Both the position numbers and the translations under genes were made by a program. Source: Wolfiporia cocos (lineage: Eukaryota > Basidiomycota > Agaricomycetes > Polyporales > Phaeolaceae). Taken from it: 64,000 bases of DNA. Where the stretch lies: contig JACCLO010000001.1 of the NCBI GenBank assembly GCA_029448655.1, positions 4,464,001-4,528,000 of the forward strand, given 5' to 3'. Below the pieces are notes generated by a model that was given only the letters and a program-made list of their open reading frames with translations, was not told where the DNA came from and searched no databases. Shown piece by piece: positions 55,381 through 64,000 of this stretch; the first letter of the stretch is position 1; each line of letters opens with the position of its first letter.

Positions 55381-56088
55381 TGTTACGGTTATTTTGATTT
55401 TTCGAATATCGACAGAACTCACCACCGGGCGAATACGATACAGGGACTTGTTGCGCAACCAGCCCCCCTGGCTACTCGTGATCTTAATGGGCGCATCCCC
55501 AGTTGTACTAGTCTATAGGGCTCGTTTCATCTTTGGCAGATCCAACCCTGCCACCGTTTCATGTTCATCGTTTATTAGCTGACAGATGGCGTTCAACCGC
55601 CATCATTCCTATCTATCGTCTCAGATATATCACTCCATACTTATCAGACGTTTGGGACTATAGCGTAGATAGTATCTGTGGCATCTGGGACAAACTTGAC
55701 CCCTGAAACCTAGCGTAGTATAAAAACTCATGTACTTACCGTCGAGGCTCTTCAGCTCGACCTTGTTGTATAAACAAGAAGTCTTATACTCGTTCTCAAA
55801 CGTAGGAAACTACGCTCAGTATTTCACACTCGAGCAATCGAACGACTAAGTCCTCGAAGTGCACACTGACTTCTCGGACTTAGGCGAGTCTTATATTCTA
55901 TTCGACTCGCACTTGAACAGATTATATCCTCTAACACGTATTGGATAGTAACCGATCTCCTAAGGACTTCACTTAGGACCCGAAGGCATCTAACGGGTAT
56001 TTGCCTTGCATACGGCGACGTGCCTACGTGCAGAAGAACGATCTATATTTGCGACTCGAATATACGAACGGGTATTCGACCCGTAACA
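55381..56088 (+). repeat. 5' LTR (708 bp)
   Basis: Left LTR of the nested Ty3/Gypsy element. Confidence 0.92.
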
Positions 56089-56134
56089 GAAGGTCGAGCT
56101 TGTCACTCCCTCACCTATCACGGTGCAAGGGCAC

Positions 56135-57980
56135 ATGATATTTGGACCAGAATTCCCAGCACGACTGATTGAACTCTTGCCCGAGGACATTCAGGGAGTC
56201 TACAGACTCAACCGATACGAGTGGACTGACACCATTGGAGCCTTCCGTAACCGCGGAGGAATTGTTGTCATCCCCAGAGAAGATAGGGCATCAAAGTGGG
56301 TACAAGTATACCCCTCCGCAGGAACGACCGCTTGGGAAATAACGCGTGAAGCGTTCGAACGATTCGGAGAAATCCCTCCGATGTCAACCACGACGTTGAC
56401 CGAAAACGAAACCGAAACCATCAACAGAACCTCCGATGCCAATGGAAATACGAATCAGCCTTCGGGCGCCACAGGAATGGCAGGAATTGAGCGCATCGGA
56501 GATGATGGGAGAAATCCTGGAAACTTTACAGGAACAGATAACAGCCAGACCGGAGGACAGGACCCTCCAGGATTTATATCTGCTTTTGCGCAGAGTGGGA
56601 TTGGGTCTATGGCTGGAGGAGCAAACCTCTTTGGAAGCCCCCCACAGAACGCACCCAGAACGGGTAGCGGAGGAAATCCGTCTTGGACTAGCCCAAGCGG
56701 AGGAATGGGAACAACAAACCCAGGAACATGGCCTTCAGGCCTATTTGGACGAACCTCCGCAGATACAAGCGGAGGAGGATTGGGAGGAAACTTCGGACTC
56801 GGAGGAGGGAATGCCCCCCCTCCTGGAGGACTCGGAGGAGGAACCCCCGTGAACCCCGGAGGAGGAAACCCTGGAGGAGGAAACCCAGGAAACCCCGGAG
56901 GAAACCCAGGAAACCCGGGTGGAGGATACCCGGGAGGAGGAGGACCCCCAGGAGGACCTCCACTACCGAATGCGCCGCAGCCTCAACCTCCGGCGCCGAA
57001 CCCGTATTACCGACCCCCGATGATAAAGATCAATCCCCCGGACGTATTCGATGGGGAACGATCCGACATGCAGAACTTCATAAACCAGTGCAATTCCTGG
57101 TTTACGATGTACGAAACGTCATTCCAGAACGACGTTCAGAGAGTGATCTTTATCCTCTCTTATATTTCGAACAAGGGGAAAACGGGCCAATGGAAACAGA
57201 ACTATCATCAGGTTTATACGAACCCCCAGACGAAATGATTCTTCCCGCCTAGTCTTGCACAGTTTGACGCAGACTTCCAAAAAGCCTTCGGAGCCATCGA
57301 AGAAGTACAGAAGGCGCGGAAGAAAATCCTGGACGTAACCCAGGACAGAAAAGACATCGATGACTACATCACCGAATTCAATAACTTGGCCGGGAAGGCC
57401 CAGTACAATCAATACAGCGCAGACGGAAACGCGCTGCTTATAACCCTATTCGAGAAAGGGTTACCCGAACATACGACCCGATACATCATCGGCGTTCGGC
57501 CGCTACCAGCGACCATTGATGAATGGCAGTCCGCTGCCTCGTACTATGAAAATACGTACAAGATATTCTTGAAACGGGATAAACCGTTTGTCAAGAAAAA
57601 GGCTTGGCAAGCCTCGAACCAGAATAACGGACGCACTAGTGCTCCACAGACAACCGCACCGAAAGATCCGAATGCGATGGATGTAGATCAAATGACCACC
57701 CAGGAAAGGGACGATCACATCAAGAAGGGAAAGTGTTTCACCTGTCATCAGCCAGGGCATATGTCGTGAGACTGCCCGAAGAGGCCGAGGAAGCCAGCCC
57801 GCCCTAGGCGGACCACTCAAAAGACCGAGGAAGAAGAAGCCGAGCAAGAAGCTCGCATCGAAGAAGTCTCAGAAGAAGAGACTGAATACATCACCGCAAA
57901 CAGAGCGGTCACAGCGATTAGGGCCCTGAAAGCCAAGAACCCCGAGCTCCTAGCACGGCTCGTAGAAGAACAGGATTTTG
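56135..57980 (+). pseudogene. gag: Gag with TGA interruptions
   Basis: First ATG at 56135, but the frame is open right from the LTR edge. Order: N-terminal domain (FRNRGGIVVIPREDRASKW), a Gly/Pro/Asn-rich repeat region (about 56800-56960), capsid (PPDVFDGERSDMQNFINQC ... FNNLAGKAQYNQY) and one zinc knuckle (CFTCHQPGHMS, stop, DC). In-frame TGA at 57236 and 57767. The second falls in the knuckle, where Arg is usual. The frame ends at TAG 57981, overlapping the pol frame, so a -1 shift would join gag to pol. Confidence 0.8.
56436..56852 (+). CDS. Overlapping acidic frame inside gag
   Basis: 138 open codons in the +1 frame, rich in Glu and helix formers (MMGEILETLQEQITARPED, DLYLLLRRVGLGLWLEEQ). 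The gag frame in the same DNA is low-complexity Gly/Pro. It continues past a TGA as a Glu-rich stretch. It may be a second product or the true ancestral gag frame. Confidence 0.4.
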   Translation: MPMEIRISLRAPQEWQELSASEMMGEILETLQEQITARPEDRTLQDLYLLLRRVGLGLWLEEQTSLEAPHRTHPERVAEEIRLGLAQAEEWEQQTQEHGLQAYLDEPPQIQAEEDWEETSDSEEGMPPLLEDSEEEPP

Positions 57981-58977
57981 CCTAGGAGGGAAGCCCACGG
58001 TCTTATCCTCCGAGAAAGCAGCGCATGTAATTACCTCGTTCGAGAAGAATTGATCCCTCTTCATCCTGGTAATCATGACGTTGGCAAAACCCGTGAAGTG
58101 CAATGCACTAATCGACTCAGGAGCAATGTCGAACCTGATCCACAGCAGAGTGGTAGAAAAATACAAGGTGCCCACGCAACCCTTGAAGAACCCGATCATC
58201 GTCAAAAATGTTGACGGAACAGAAAACAAAGATGGGCGAATAGACCGAGAAGCCACCATACTACTACGATATCCGAAGACCCAGAAAACGCGAAAAGTCC
58301 GATTCCTAGTAGGATCAATCGGAACAGAGAATATGATCCTAGGGTATGGATGGCTAAAAGACGAAAACCCCACAATCGACTGGAAGGACCAAACAGTCGA
58401 TGTACAATCAATACTAGGGGCAGAAGAAAAGAAACAGGAAACCACGATCCGAATGGATACGGTAGAAATGGTAGTTGCCCCAGAAGGGAAAATTCCAACA
58501 AGGGGGACCCAAGAAGCTGCAGGGTACGACCTTTACGCTGCAGAAGAAACCGAGATTCCCGCTGGAGGATGGAAACTCGTCTCCACAGGAGTAAAAATGA
58601 AGATCCCGAAGGGATCGTACGGAAGGTTGGCTGGACGATCAGGCAACACCCTCAGACACGGATTGGTAGTACAAGCCGGAGTCATAGACTCGGACTACCG
58701 AGGAGACGTTGGAGCCATTATCTTCAACTACTCAGACAAAGCACATAGGATTATCCCGGGCATGCGAATAGCCCAGATAATATTCGAACGACACCTCACC
58801 CCCGACATCATAGAGGTCGAAGACCTAGACGAGACAGAACGAGGGGAGAAAGGGTTTGGATCCACAGACCAACCAGAAGAAACAAATCAACGATTATACA
58901 CTCCTGAGGAATATGAAGCAATCCGACGCTTCACAAAAGCAGACCCCAAGATCATAGGGAAAAAAGGGGAGACGTGA
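57961..58977 (+). pseudogene. pol: Protease-dUTPase part of Pol
   Basis: The pol frame opens within the gag end. TGA at 58051, then the aspartic protease (NALIDSGAMSNLI, ILGYGWL) and a dUTPase directly after it (from about 58465). dUTPase motifs: AAGYDLYAA, a divergent motif 2 (GRLAGRSGN), AGVIDSDYRGDVG with the catalytic Asp, GMRIAQIIFE, and RGEKGFGST. It lies before the RT, unlike the C-terminal dUTPase of the 16597-26461 element. TGA at 58975 separates it from RT. Confidence 0.87.
58465..58866 (+). other. dUTPase domain between protease and RT
   Basis: About 134 residues with motifs 1, 3, 4 and 5 well kept and motif 2 altered (the usual PRSSLA appears as AGRSGN). Activity is therefore uncertain. 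Confidence 0.85.
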
Positions 58978-60411
58978 AGGAAATTCCAAACGAAGATACA
59001 AATCATCAATGCTGTCAGGAAAGCATTAACGAAATCCCAGGAATTCGCGCAGAAAACCCCCGAACCAGAACGGACGATTGAAGAAATGGTCCCGAAACAC
59101 CTACTGGACTTCGCCAAGGTGTTCAGCAAGGAGTCCGCAGCAGCGTTCCCCCCGTCGAGACCATGGGACCACGCAATCGAATTAAAACCCGATTTCGTGC
59201 CGAAAGACTGCAAAGTCTATGCACTCTCGCCTAAAGAGCAACAGGCGCTGGACGAATTCCTAAATGAAAACTTGGCCAAGGGATTCATAGTCCCTTCAAA
59301 ATCCCCGATGGTGTCACCATTCTTTTTCGTTCCAAAGAAAGACAGCGGCCTACGACCCTGTCAAGATTATCGATATCTGAACGAAGGGACGATAAAGAAC
59401 GTCTATCCCTTGCCACTGATCTCAGAGCTCCTGGAAAAGCTAAAAGGAGCAAAGATCTTCACAAAAATGGACCTTAGAGCGGGATACAACAACGTGCGGA
59501 TCAAGAAGGGAGACGAATGGAAAGCAGCCTTCAAAACAAACCGGGGGTTGTACGAGCCCACAGTTATGTTTTTCGGATTGTGCAATGCACCCGGGACCTT
59601 TCAGGCAATGATGAATGAAATCCTGAAAGAAGAAATCCTTGAAGGATGGGTGCTTGTTTATATGGACGACATCCTCGTTTTCTCAGAAGATGAGAAAACA
59701 CACAAAGAACGGGAACGGCGGATCCTTCAGAAATTAGTGGACAACCACCTCTTTGTGAAACCCAAGAAATGCGCCTTCGGCGTCGACCGAGTTGAGTTCC
59801 TAGGGCTGGTCATCACCCCAGGGAACATCCAGATGGACCCAGCAAAACTCAACGGGATTAAAGAATGGCCGACTCCCCGAAATCTCAAGGAAGTCAGATC
59901 CTTCCTAGGGTTTGCGAACTTCTATCGAAAATTCATCGACCACTACTCAACGCACGCACGACCCCTGGTAGACCTCACAAAAATGGTCACAGGAACGGGG
60001 TTCCAGTGGACGGACAAAGAACAGAGAGCGTTCGACTTCATGAAGCAGGCATTCACGACGGCGCCCGCGCTAGGAACACCAGACAAGGAGAAACCATTCA
60101 TCCTCGAAACAGATGCATCTCAGTTCGCCACAGGAGCAGTGCTGAAACAAACAGATGAAACAGGGTGCGAACGGCCAGTGGGATATCTCTCACAATCCCT
60201 GACATCAACAGAACGGAACTACGAAATCTACGATCGCGAACTACTCAGAATAGTCTGAGCATTAGAAGAATGGCGGCACCTATTGGAAGGAGCACCGCAT
60301 CGGATCTTGATCTGAAGTGGTCATCAGAACCTGACGTACTGGAGAAGCACACAGCGCCTAAATCGGCAACAAGCGAGATGGCATCTATTCCTTTCACAAT
60401 TCGACCTGAAA
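58978..60411 (+). pseudogene. pol: Reverse transcriptase and RNase H part of Pol
   Basis: RT with [39 protein letters not shown] and VYMDDILVF, then RNase H ([27 protein letters not shown]). TGA at 60256 follows RIV, where RT-RNase H proteins usually have Arg (RALEEWRH). A second TGA at 60313 sits where WS is expected. Otherwise it is open in the same frame. Confidence 0.88.
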
Positions 60412-62217
60412 TTGCAGCACGTCCCCGGAAGGAAACTAGTCATGGCCGACACACTTTCCAGGTTGTACCACCTGGACGAAAGCAACGAAGACAACGAGGG
60501 AATCACCATGATTCCAGACGAACTCGTCGTCCATGCAATCCAGATCCCGATCATTGATCGAATCAAGAACGCCAACGATCGAGATGAATCTGCGGAACAG
60601 GCAATCCGTGCTCTAGGGGGCACAGGCGAATTCCCCGCAAGAACCACCGCAGATGAATGGCAACAAACGGATGGAATACTGCTCTACAGGGGCAGGATGT
60701 ACGTGCCAAAAGACGAGGACCTTCGACGGGACGTCATCTCAAAATATCACGACACGATCCCGGCCGGACACCCTGGGATCTGGGGTACAACAGTACAGGT
60801 TACGACCCACTTCTGGTGGCCTGACATGAGAACAATGATAGCGGAATACGTCCGGGGCTGTGCAATCTGTCAACAGATGAAACCTGATAGGAATCCGCTA
60901 AAACCCCCTTTGCAACCAATACCGACACGGGAAGACGCCCTCCCCTTCTCACAGTGCTCGGTCGATTTTGTCACCGACCTGCCAAGAGTCGGAAAGTATG
61001 ACTCCATGATGGTGATTGTCGACCATGGCCTATCCAAGGCCATCTCTCACACCCCATGCGACAAAACAATCACAAGCGAAGGGGCCGCAGAAATATTCCA
61101 TCGAAAGATATATTCACAATACGGCATCCCCCGAAAAATCATCTCGGACAGGGGACCACAATTTGCATCAAAACTATTCAGGGAATTATGCAAGCTGCAG
61201 GGAACGGAGTCAGCGATGAGTACAGCATACCATCCCCAGACAGACGGACAAACGGAAAGGATGAACCAACAGATCGAAGTATACCTTCGTATCTATTGCA
61301 TGAACGACCCTTTCCAATGGGTACAACGACTGCCTGACATCGAATTTGCGCACAACACCAGACGGACCGAAAACCGGCCAGCGCCACTTGAAATAATCCT
61401 AGGATACGTCCCGAGAGGATTCCCAGACTATGACAGAGTAGGGAACGTCCCGGCAGCTGTCAACAGGATCAAGAAGGTCAAAGAGGCGCGAAAGATGGCA
61501 TTCATCGCGCATGAATTAGCCCAGAAAAGAATGGCAGGGCGGTTTCTTAGGGAACTGCCAAAGCTTGAGTTGCAAGGCCGTTTGATTTTATGGAACGCGA
61601 TCGAGTATTATTTCCATTGCCTACCGAGACTCAGAGAGCCCGACGAACAGGAGCTAGAGACTCGACGCCGCGTATTCCTGGTGTGGGAAGCAACAGGAGA
61701 CGTGAACCACCTGCACGCCCGACGAACCCTAGGGCTACCCCAGCGCAACAGCGAAGAGCGAATAGCACGCCGCCTATTCAACGATCTCCTTCAGTGCAGA
61801 GCATTACCTGCAAGGAGTTTGAGCGAGGTGCGAGGGAACACGAACGAGACACCGCCTCCCTACCCACATGGGCGGCGCGGAACCTTCATCGAGCCGCACA
61901 CCATTGGAGGTATCAACACAACGAATACCTCCGCGATATCCCTTCCCTACGGGTACCAGCGAGGCCCTCACCAGAACAGCCATGTTGACAATGTGGTTCA
62001 GCCAACCACTGGGTCCTTGACTGCCCCGACTATATTTGCAGAACTTGTGGGCTCAATCAACCAGGTCATCAACAGAATGAATGCCGCCAACACTTCGTAT
62101 GGCGAACTCCTACGACCCCGTCCCTCAGCGGGAACGGCGACATCTACAACGAACAGGACGCCGAGGCACTCTGAAGAGGGGAACTTGGAAAATTCGTTGA
62201 GGCCGACGAATGCCTAG
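60412..62217 (+). CDS. pol: Integrase part of Pol with deletion-fused tail
   Basis: H2C2 zinc finger (GHPGIW.., CAICQQ), integrase core (VDFVTDLP, ISDRGPQF, DGQTERMNQQ). At about 61565-61580 the protein jumps from the start of the post-core linker (RFLRELPKLE) into the tail (LILWN..). Compared with 28361-29300 this is a deletion of roughly 0.9 kb that removed the integrase C-terminus and chromodomain. The tail frame stops at TAG 62215. Confidence 0.85.
   Translation: MQHVPGRKLVMADTLSRLYHLDESNEDNEGITMIPDELVVHAIQIPIIDRIKNANDRDESAEQAIRALGGTGEFPARTTADEWQQTDGILLYRGRMYVPKDEDLRRDVISKYHDTIPAGHPGIWGTTVQVTTHFWWPDMRTMIAEYVRGCAICQQMKPDRNPLKPPLQPIPTREDALPFSQCSVDFVTDLPRVGKYDSMMVIVDHGLSKAISHTPCDKTITSEGAAEIFHRKIYSQYGIPRKIISDRGPQFASKLFRELCKLQGTESAMSTAYHPQTDGQTERMNQQIEVYLRIYCMNDPFQWVQRLPDIEFAHNTRRTENRPAPLEIILGYVPRGFPDYDRVGNVPAAVNRIKKVKEARKMAFIAHELAQKRMAGRFLRELPKLELQGRLILWNAIEYYFHCLPRLREPDEQELETRRRVFLVWEATGDVNHLHARRTLGLPQRNSEERIARRLFNDLLQCRALPARSLSEVRGNTNETPPPYPHGRRGTFIEPHTIGGINTTNTSAISLPYGYQRGPHQNSHVDNVVQPTTGSLTAPTIFAELVGSINQVINRMNAANTSYGELLRPRPSAGTATSTTNRTPRHSEEGNLENSLRPTNA
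61566..62174 (+). pseudogene. ORF3 remnant: double zinc knuckle
   Basis: Frame +2 relative to Pol. It keeps the second half of the protein seen at 28817-29930: ITCKEFERG, SLPTWAARNLHRAAHHW, then QCGSANHWVLDC and CRTCGLNQPGHQQNEC. TGA at 61986 replaces the residue after the first Cys; another TGA at 62172. The N-terminal half was lost with the chromodomain deletion. Confidence 0.65.
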
Positions 62218-62228
62218 GGAGGGGCTGA
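62216..62228 (+). other. Polypurine tract
   Basis: AGGGAGGGGCTGA directly before the 3' LTR. Confidence 0.75.
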
Positions 62229-62936
62229 TGTTACGGTTATTTTGATTTTTCGAATATCGACAGAACTCACCACCGGGCGAATACGATACAGGGACTTGTT
62301 GCGCAACCAGCCCCCCTGGCTACTCGTGATCTTACTGGGCGCATCCCCAGTTGTACTAGTCTATAAGGCTCGTTTCATCTTTGGTAGATCCAACCCTGCC
62401 ACCGTTTCATGTTCATCGTTTATTAGCTGACAGATGGCGTTCAACCGCCATCATTCCTATCTATCGTCTCAGATATATCACTCCATACTTATCAGACGTT
62501 TGGGACTATAGCATAGATAGTATCTGTGGCATCTGGGACAGACTTGACCCCTGAAACCTAGCGTAGTATAAAAACTCATGTACTTACCGTCGAGGCTCTT
62601 CAGCTCGACCTTGTTGTATAAACAAGAAGTCTTATACTCATTCTCAAACGTAGGAAACTACGCTCAGTATTTCACACTCGAGCAATCGAACGACTAAGTC
62701 CTCGAAGTGCACACTGACTTCTCGGACTTAGGCGAGTCTTATATTCTATTCGACTCGCACTTGAACAGATTATATCCTCTAACACGTATTGGATAGTAAC
62801 CAATCTCCTAAGGACTTCACTTAGGACCCGAAGGCATCTAACGAGTATTTGCCTTGCATACGGCGACGTGCCTACGTGCAGAAGAACGATCTATATTTGC
62901 GACTCGAATATACGAACGGGTATTCGACCCGTAACA
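62229..62936 (+). repeat. 3' LTR (708 bp)
   Basis: Right LTR, same length as 55381-56088 with about eight substitutions. Confidence 0.92.
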
Positions 62937-63222
62937 GTATTTGCCTTGCACTCATCCGCAGGACTACATGCAGAAGAACGATTTATATTTGCGACTCAAA
63001 TATACAAATGGGTATTTGACCCGTAACAGCAACGACCGTAACAAACTCTACCATCTCTTATGCATGCACTGCACCTTGTCTGATCAACTTGGCAACTTCA
63101 CCCCTTCATCTCTACTATGTAACCTCTTACTAGTCTGAGATTGCCTTTAGGCCGATGTTTGGCCTTGGCCCTAGGGGGCTGCTTGGAGATGACACCTAGA
63201 TGAGTTTATCTATGTCAAGCAC

Positions 63223-64000
63223 TGCATAATTTTTCTTAGTGGTTTGTTGTGCATTGTACTAACCCTGACATATCAGCCTCACATTCCAGTCAGATGCCAC
63301 CTTGCTTGGATAGGATTGCAGCACTGCATTGTCCTTGGTCGCATTGTCCTTGGCTGTGTTGTCCTTGGTCACATTGTCCTTGGTCACATTGTCCTTGGTC
63401 ACATTGTCCTTGGTCAACATGGCTCTGGAGAATTTAATGCTGAGCACAGAAAGCATTGCACATGGACTGAGTTGGACAGGAGGAGATTTAGTGCAGGTCA
63501 AGGATGAAGGCAATGCAGCACAGGACACAGCCAGGGATGTTGTGATGCTGGATACCAGCATTATGCTCCCTACCAAAGGCCACCCATTGCACAGACATGC
63601 CAGCAAGGGAAAACAGAGGCAATCATACATTTTACATCCTGGAACTGTCCCAAATGCTAGGTATGCACTTCATGCTCTTCAAATGTCATCTCATTTTTTA
63701 TAGAAATATATTTGCTCATGAATGGAAGAAAACACACCCCAATGGAAGAACAGATGAGTTTACAAGGCTTTCAATGCCTTGTCAAAGGAACAAGTTCAGG
63801 TACATTGATTCTCATAGCATTGTATTTGAGTCACTCATTTGAAATTCTTAGATGTATACTGCTGCTGCAAACAAACTGGTGCATGTTTGTTTGTTACTCA
63901 CATATATCCTACATAAATTTATGATGCACTGCAGAAAGTGGATGGCAAAAAAATTGGAGAAAAGACATCAAATTGACAGTTTCTGGGAGCAGGTGTGAGG
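63223..64000. other. Right flank without recognisable gene
   Basis: Short frames on both strands, none recognised. It contains the 15-bp minisatellite. Confidence 0.4.
63328..63417. repeat. Minisatellite, 6 x 15 bp
   Basis: Unit ATTGTCCTTGGTCAC with small variants (GGTCGC, GGCTGT). Read on the minus strand it gives a TKDNV pentapeptide repeat in an otherwise unknown 123-codon frame. Confidence 0.85.

Larger units (their letters stand above)
55381..62936 (+). mobile_element. Level-4: Ty3/Gypsy element with dUTPase between protease and RT (7556 bp), TSD GTATT
   Basis: Two 708-bp LTRs (TGTTACGG..CCGTAACA). Duplication at 55376-55380 and 62937-62941. Order: gag, protease-dUTPase, RT-RNase H, integrase, overlapping ORF3, polypurine tract. 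About eight LTR differences by eye suggest an older insertion than the 9.9-kb element. Several in-frame TGA codons and loss of the chromodomain segment make it defective as written. Confidence 0.92.
54763..63028 (+). mobile_element. Level-3 solo LTR (708-bp family), TSD GCAAC
   Basis: Duplication at 54758-54762 and 63029-63033. The pieces 54763-55380 and 62942-63028 add to 705 bp. It is a diverged copy of the LTRs of the element nested within it. Confidence 0.88.
54230..63043 (-). mobile_element. Level-2 solo LTR (542-bp family), reversed, TSD AACTC
   Basis: Duplication at 54225-54229 and 63044-63048. The pieces 54230-54762 and 63034-63043 add to 543 bp, the length of the LTR at 29952-30493, which it resembles on the minus strand. 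Confidence 0.87.
53822..63217 (+). mobile_element. Level-1 solo LTR of a four-level nest, TSD AGCAC
   Basis: TGTCACAG..CTATGTCA, duplication at 53817-53821 and 63218-63222. Without the insert it is 577 bp. The stem-loop GCTGAGGT 54164-54171 / ACCTCAGC 54178-54185 follows ATGTATATAA. Confidence 0.88.

Noticed and set aside
60313..60315. Reassigned genetic code (TGA as sense codon)
   Set aside because: The 1511-codon Pol and the Crinkler-type gene use normal stops, most sites fit CGA decay, and both elements also have frameshifts or deletions. It is kept only as a remark in the TGA finding.
63328..63417. CRISPR-like array
   Set aside because: The units are contiguous 15-mers without spacers, so this is a minisatellite.

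Overview
This window is a transposon-dense piece of a filamentous fungal genome, most likely from an Agaricomycete (basidiomycete). The case rests on short introns in the few cellular-type genes, Crinkler-type genes with a fungal kinase tail, Tc1/pogo-type transposases with introns, chromodomain Ty3/Gypsy elements, and fungal hAT-like miniature elements. I see no bacterial features, no rRNA, no convincing tRNA gene and no CRISPR array. The species cannot be fixed from sequence alone.

Layout. 1-1632 has no recognisable gene. 1633-4010 (-) is a pogo/Tc1-like transposase. 5031-6563 holds LTR debris. 8247-10024 is a small non-coding LTR element with a 5-bp target duplication. Solo LTRs follow at 10512-11018 and 12452-12962. 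From 13989 to 27400 LTRs are nested: an old LTR is broken by a solo LTR (14237-15341) and by another LTR (15400-26676). The latter is in turn broken by a solo LTR (15604-16460) and by a complete 9.9-kb Ty3/Gypsy element (16597-26461, minus strand). A reversed solo LTR (26693-27400) then abuts the 3' half of a second Ty3/Gypsy lineage (27401-30493). 30934-32704 is a Ty1/Copia remnant split by a hAT-like MITE. 34153-36207 is an apparently intact Crinkler-type gene. Two broken paralogs follow (36361-37617 and 37649 to about 44925), each with the same MITE in an exon. The second MITE is itself split by a 6.1-kb non-coding LTR element (38147-44214). 45470-48112 is a complete pogo/Tigger-like DNA transposon inside a Copia gag remnant. 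Solo LTRs fill 49059-52955. 53822-63217 is a four-level nest: LTR, then LTR, then LTR, then a 7.6-kb Ty3/Gypsy element (55381-62936). The last 0.8 kb has only a minisatellite.

Most notable. Both larger Ty3/Gypsy lineages carry a dUTPase, but in different places: after the chromodomain at the Pol C-terminus (16597-26461), and between protease and reverse transcriptase (55381-62936). The second lineage also has a third frame encoding a double zinc-knuckle protein that overlaps the Pol tail. The non-coding LTR elements share termini, polypurine tract and a leader with the 9.9-kb coding element, so they look like its parasites. The 6.1-kb one has repeated stem-loops with compensatory changes. Many LTRs have a stem-loop just after the TATA box whose stem varies while its CTTACA loop is kept.

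Seventeen LTR insertions were placed to the base by matching 5-bp target duplications, and three MITEs by 8-bp duplications. Comparisons between copies were done by eye; no alignment or database search was run.
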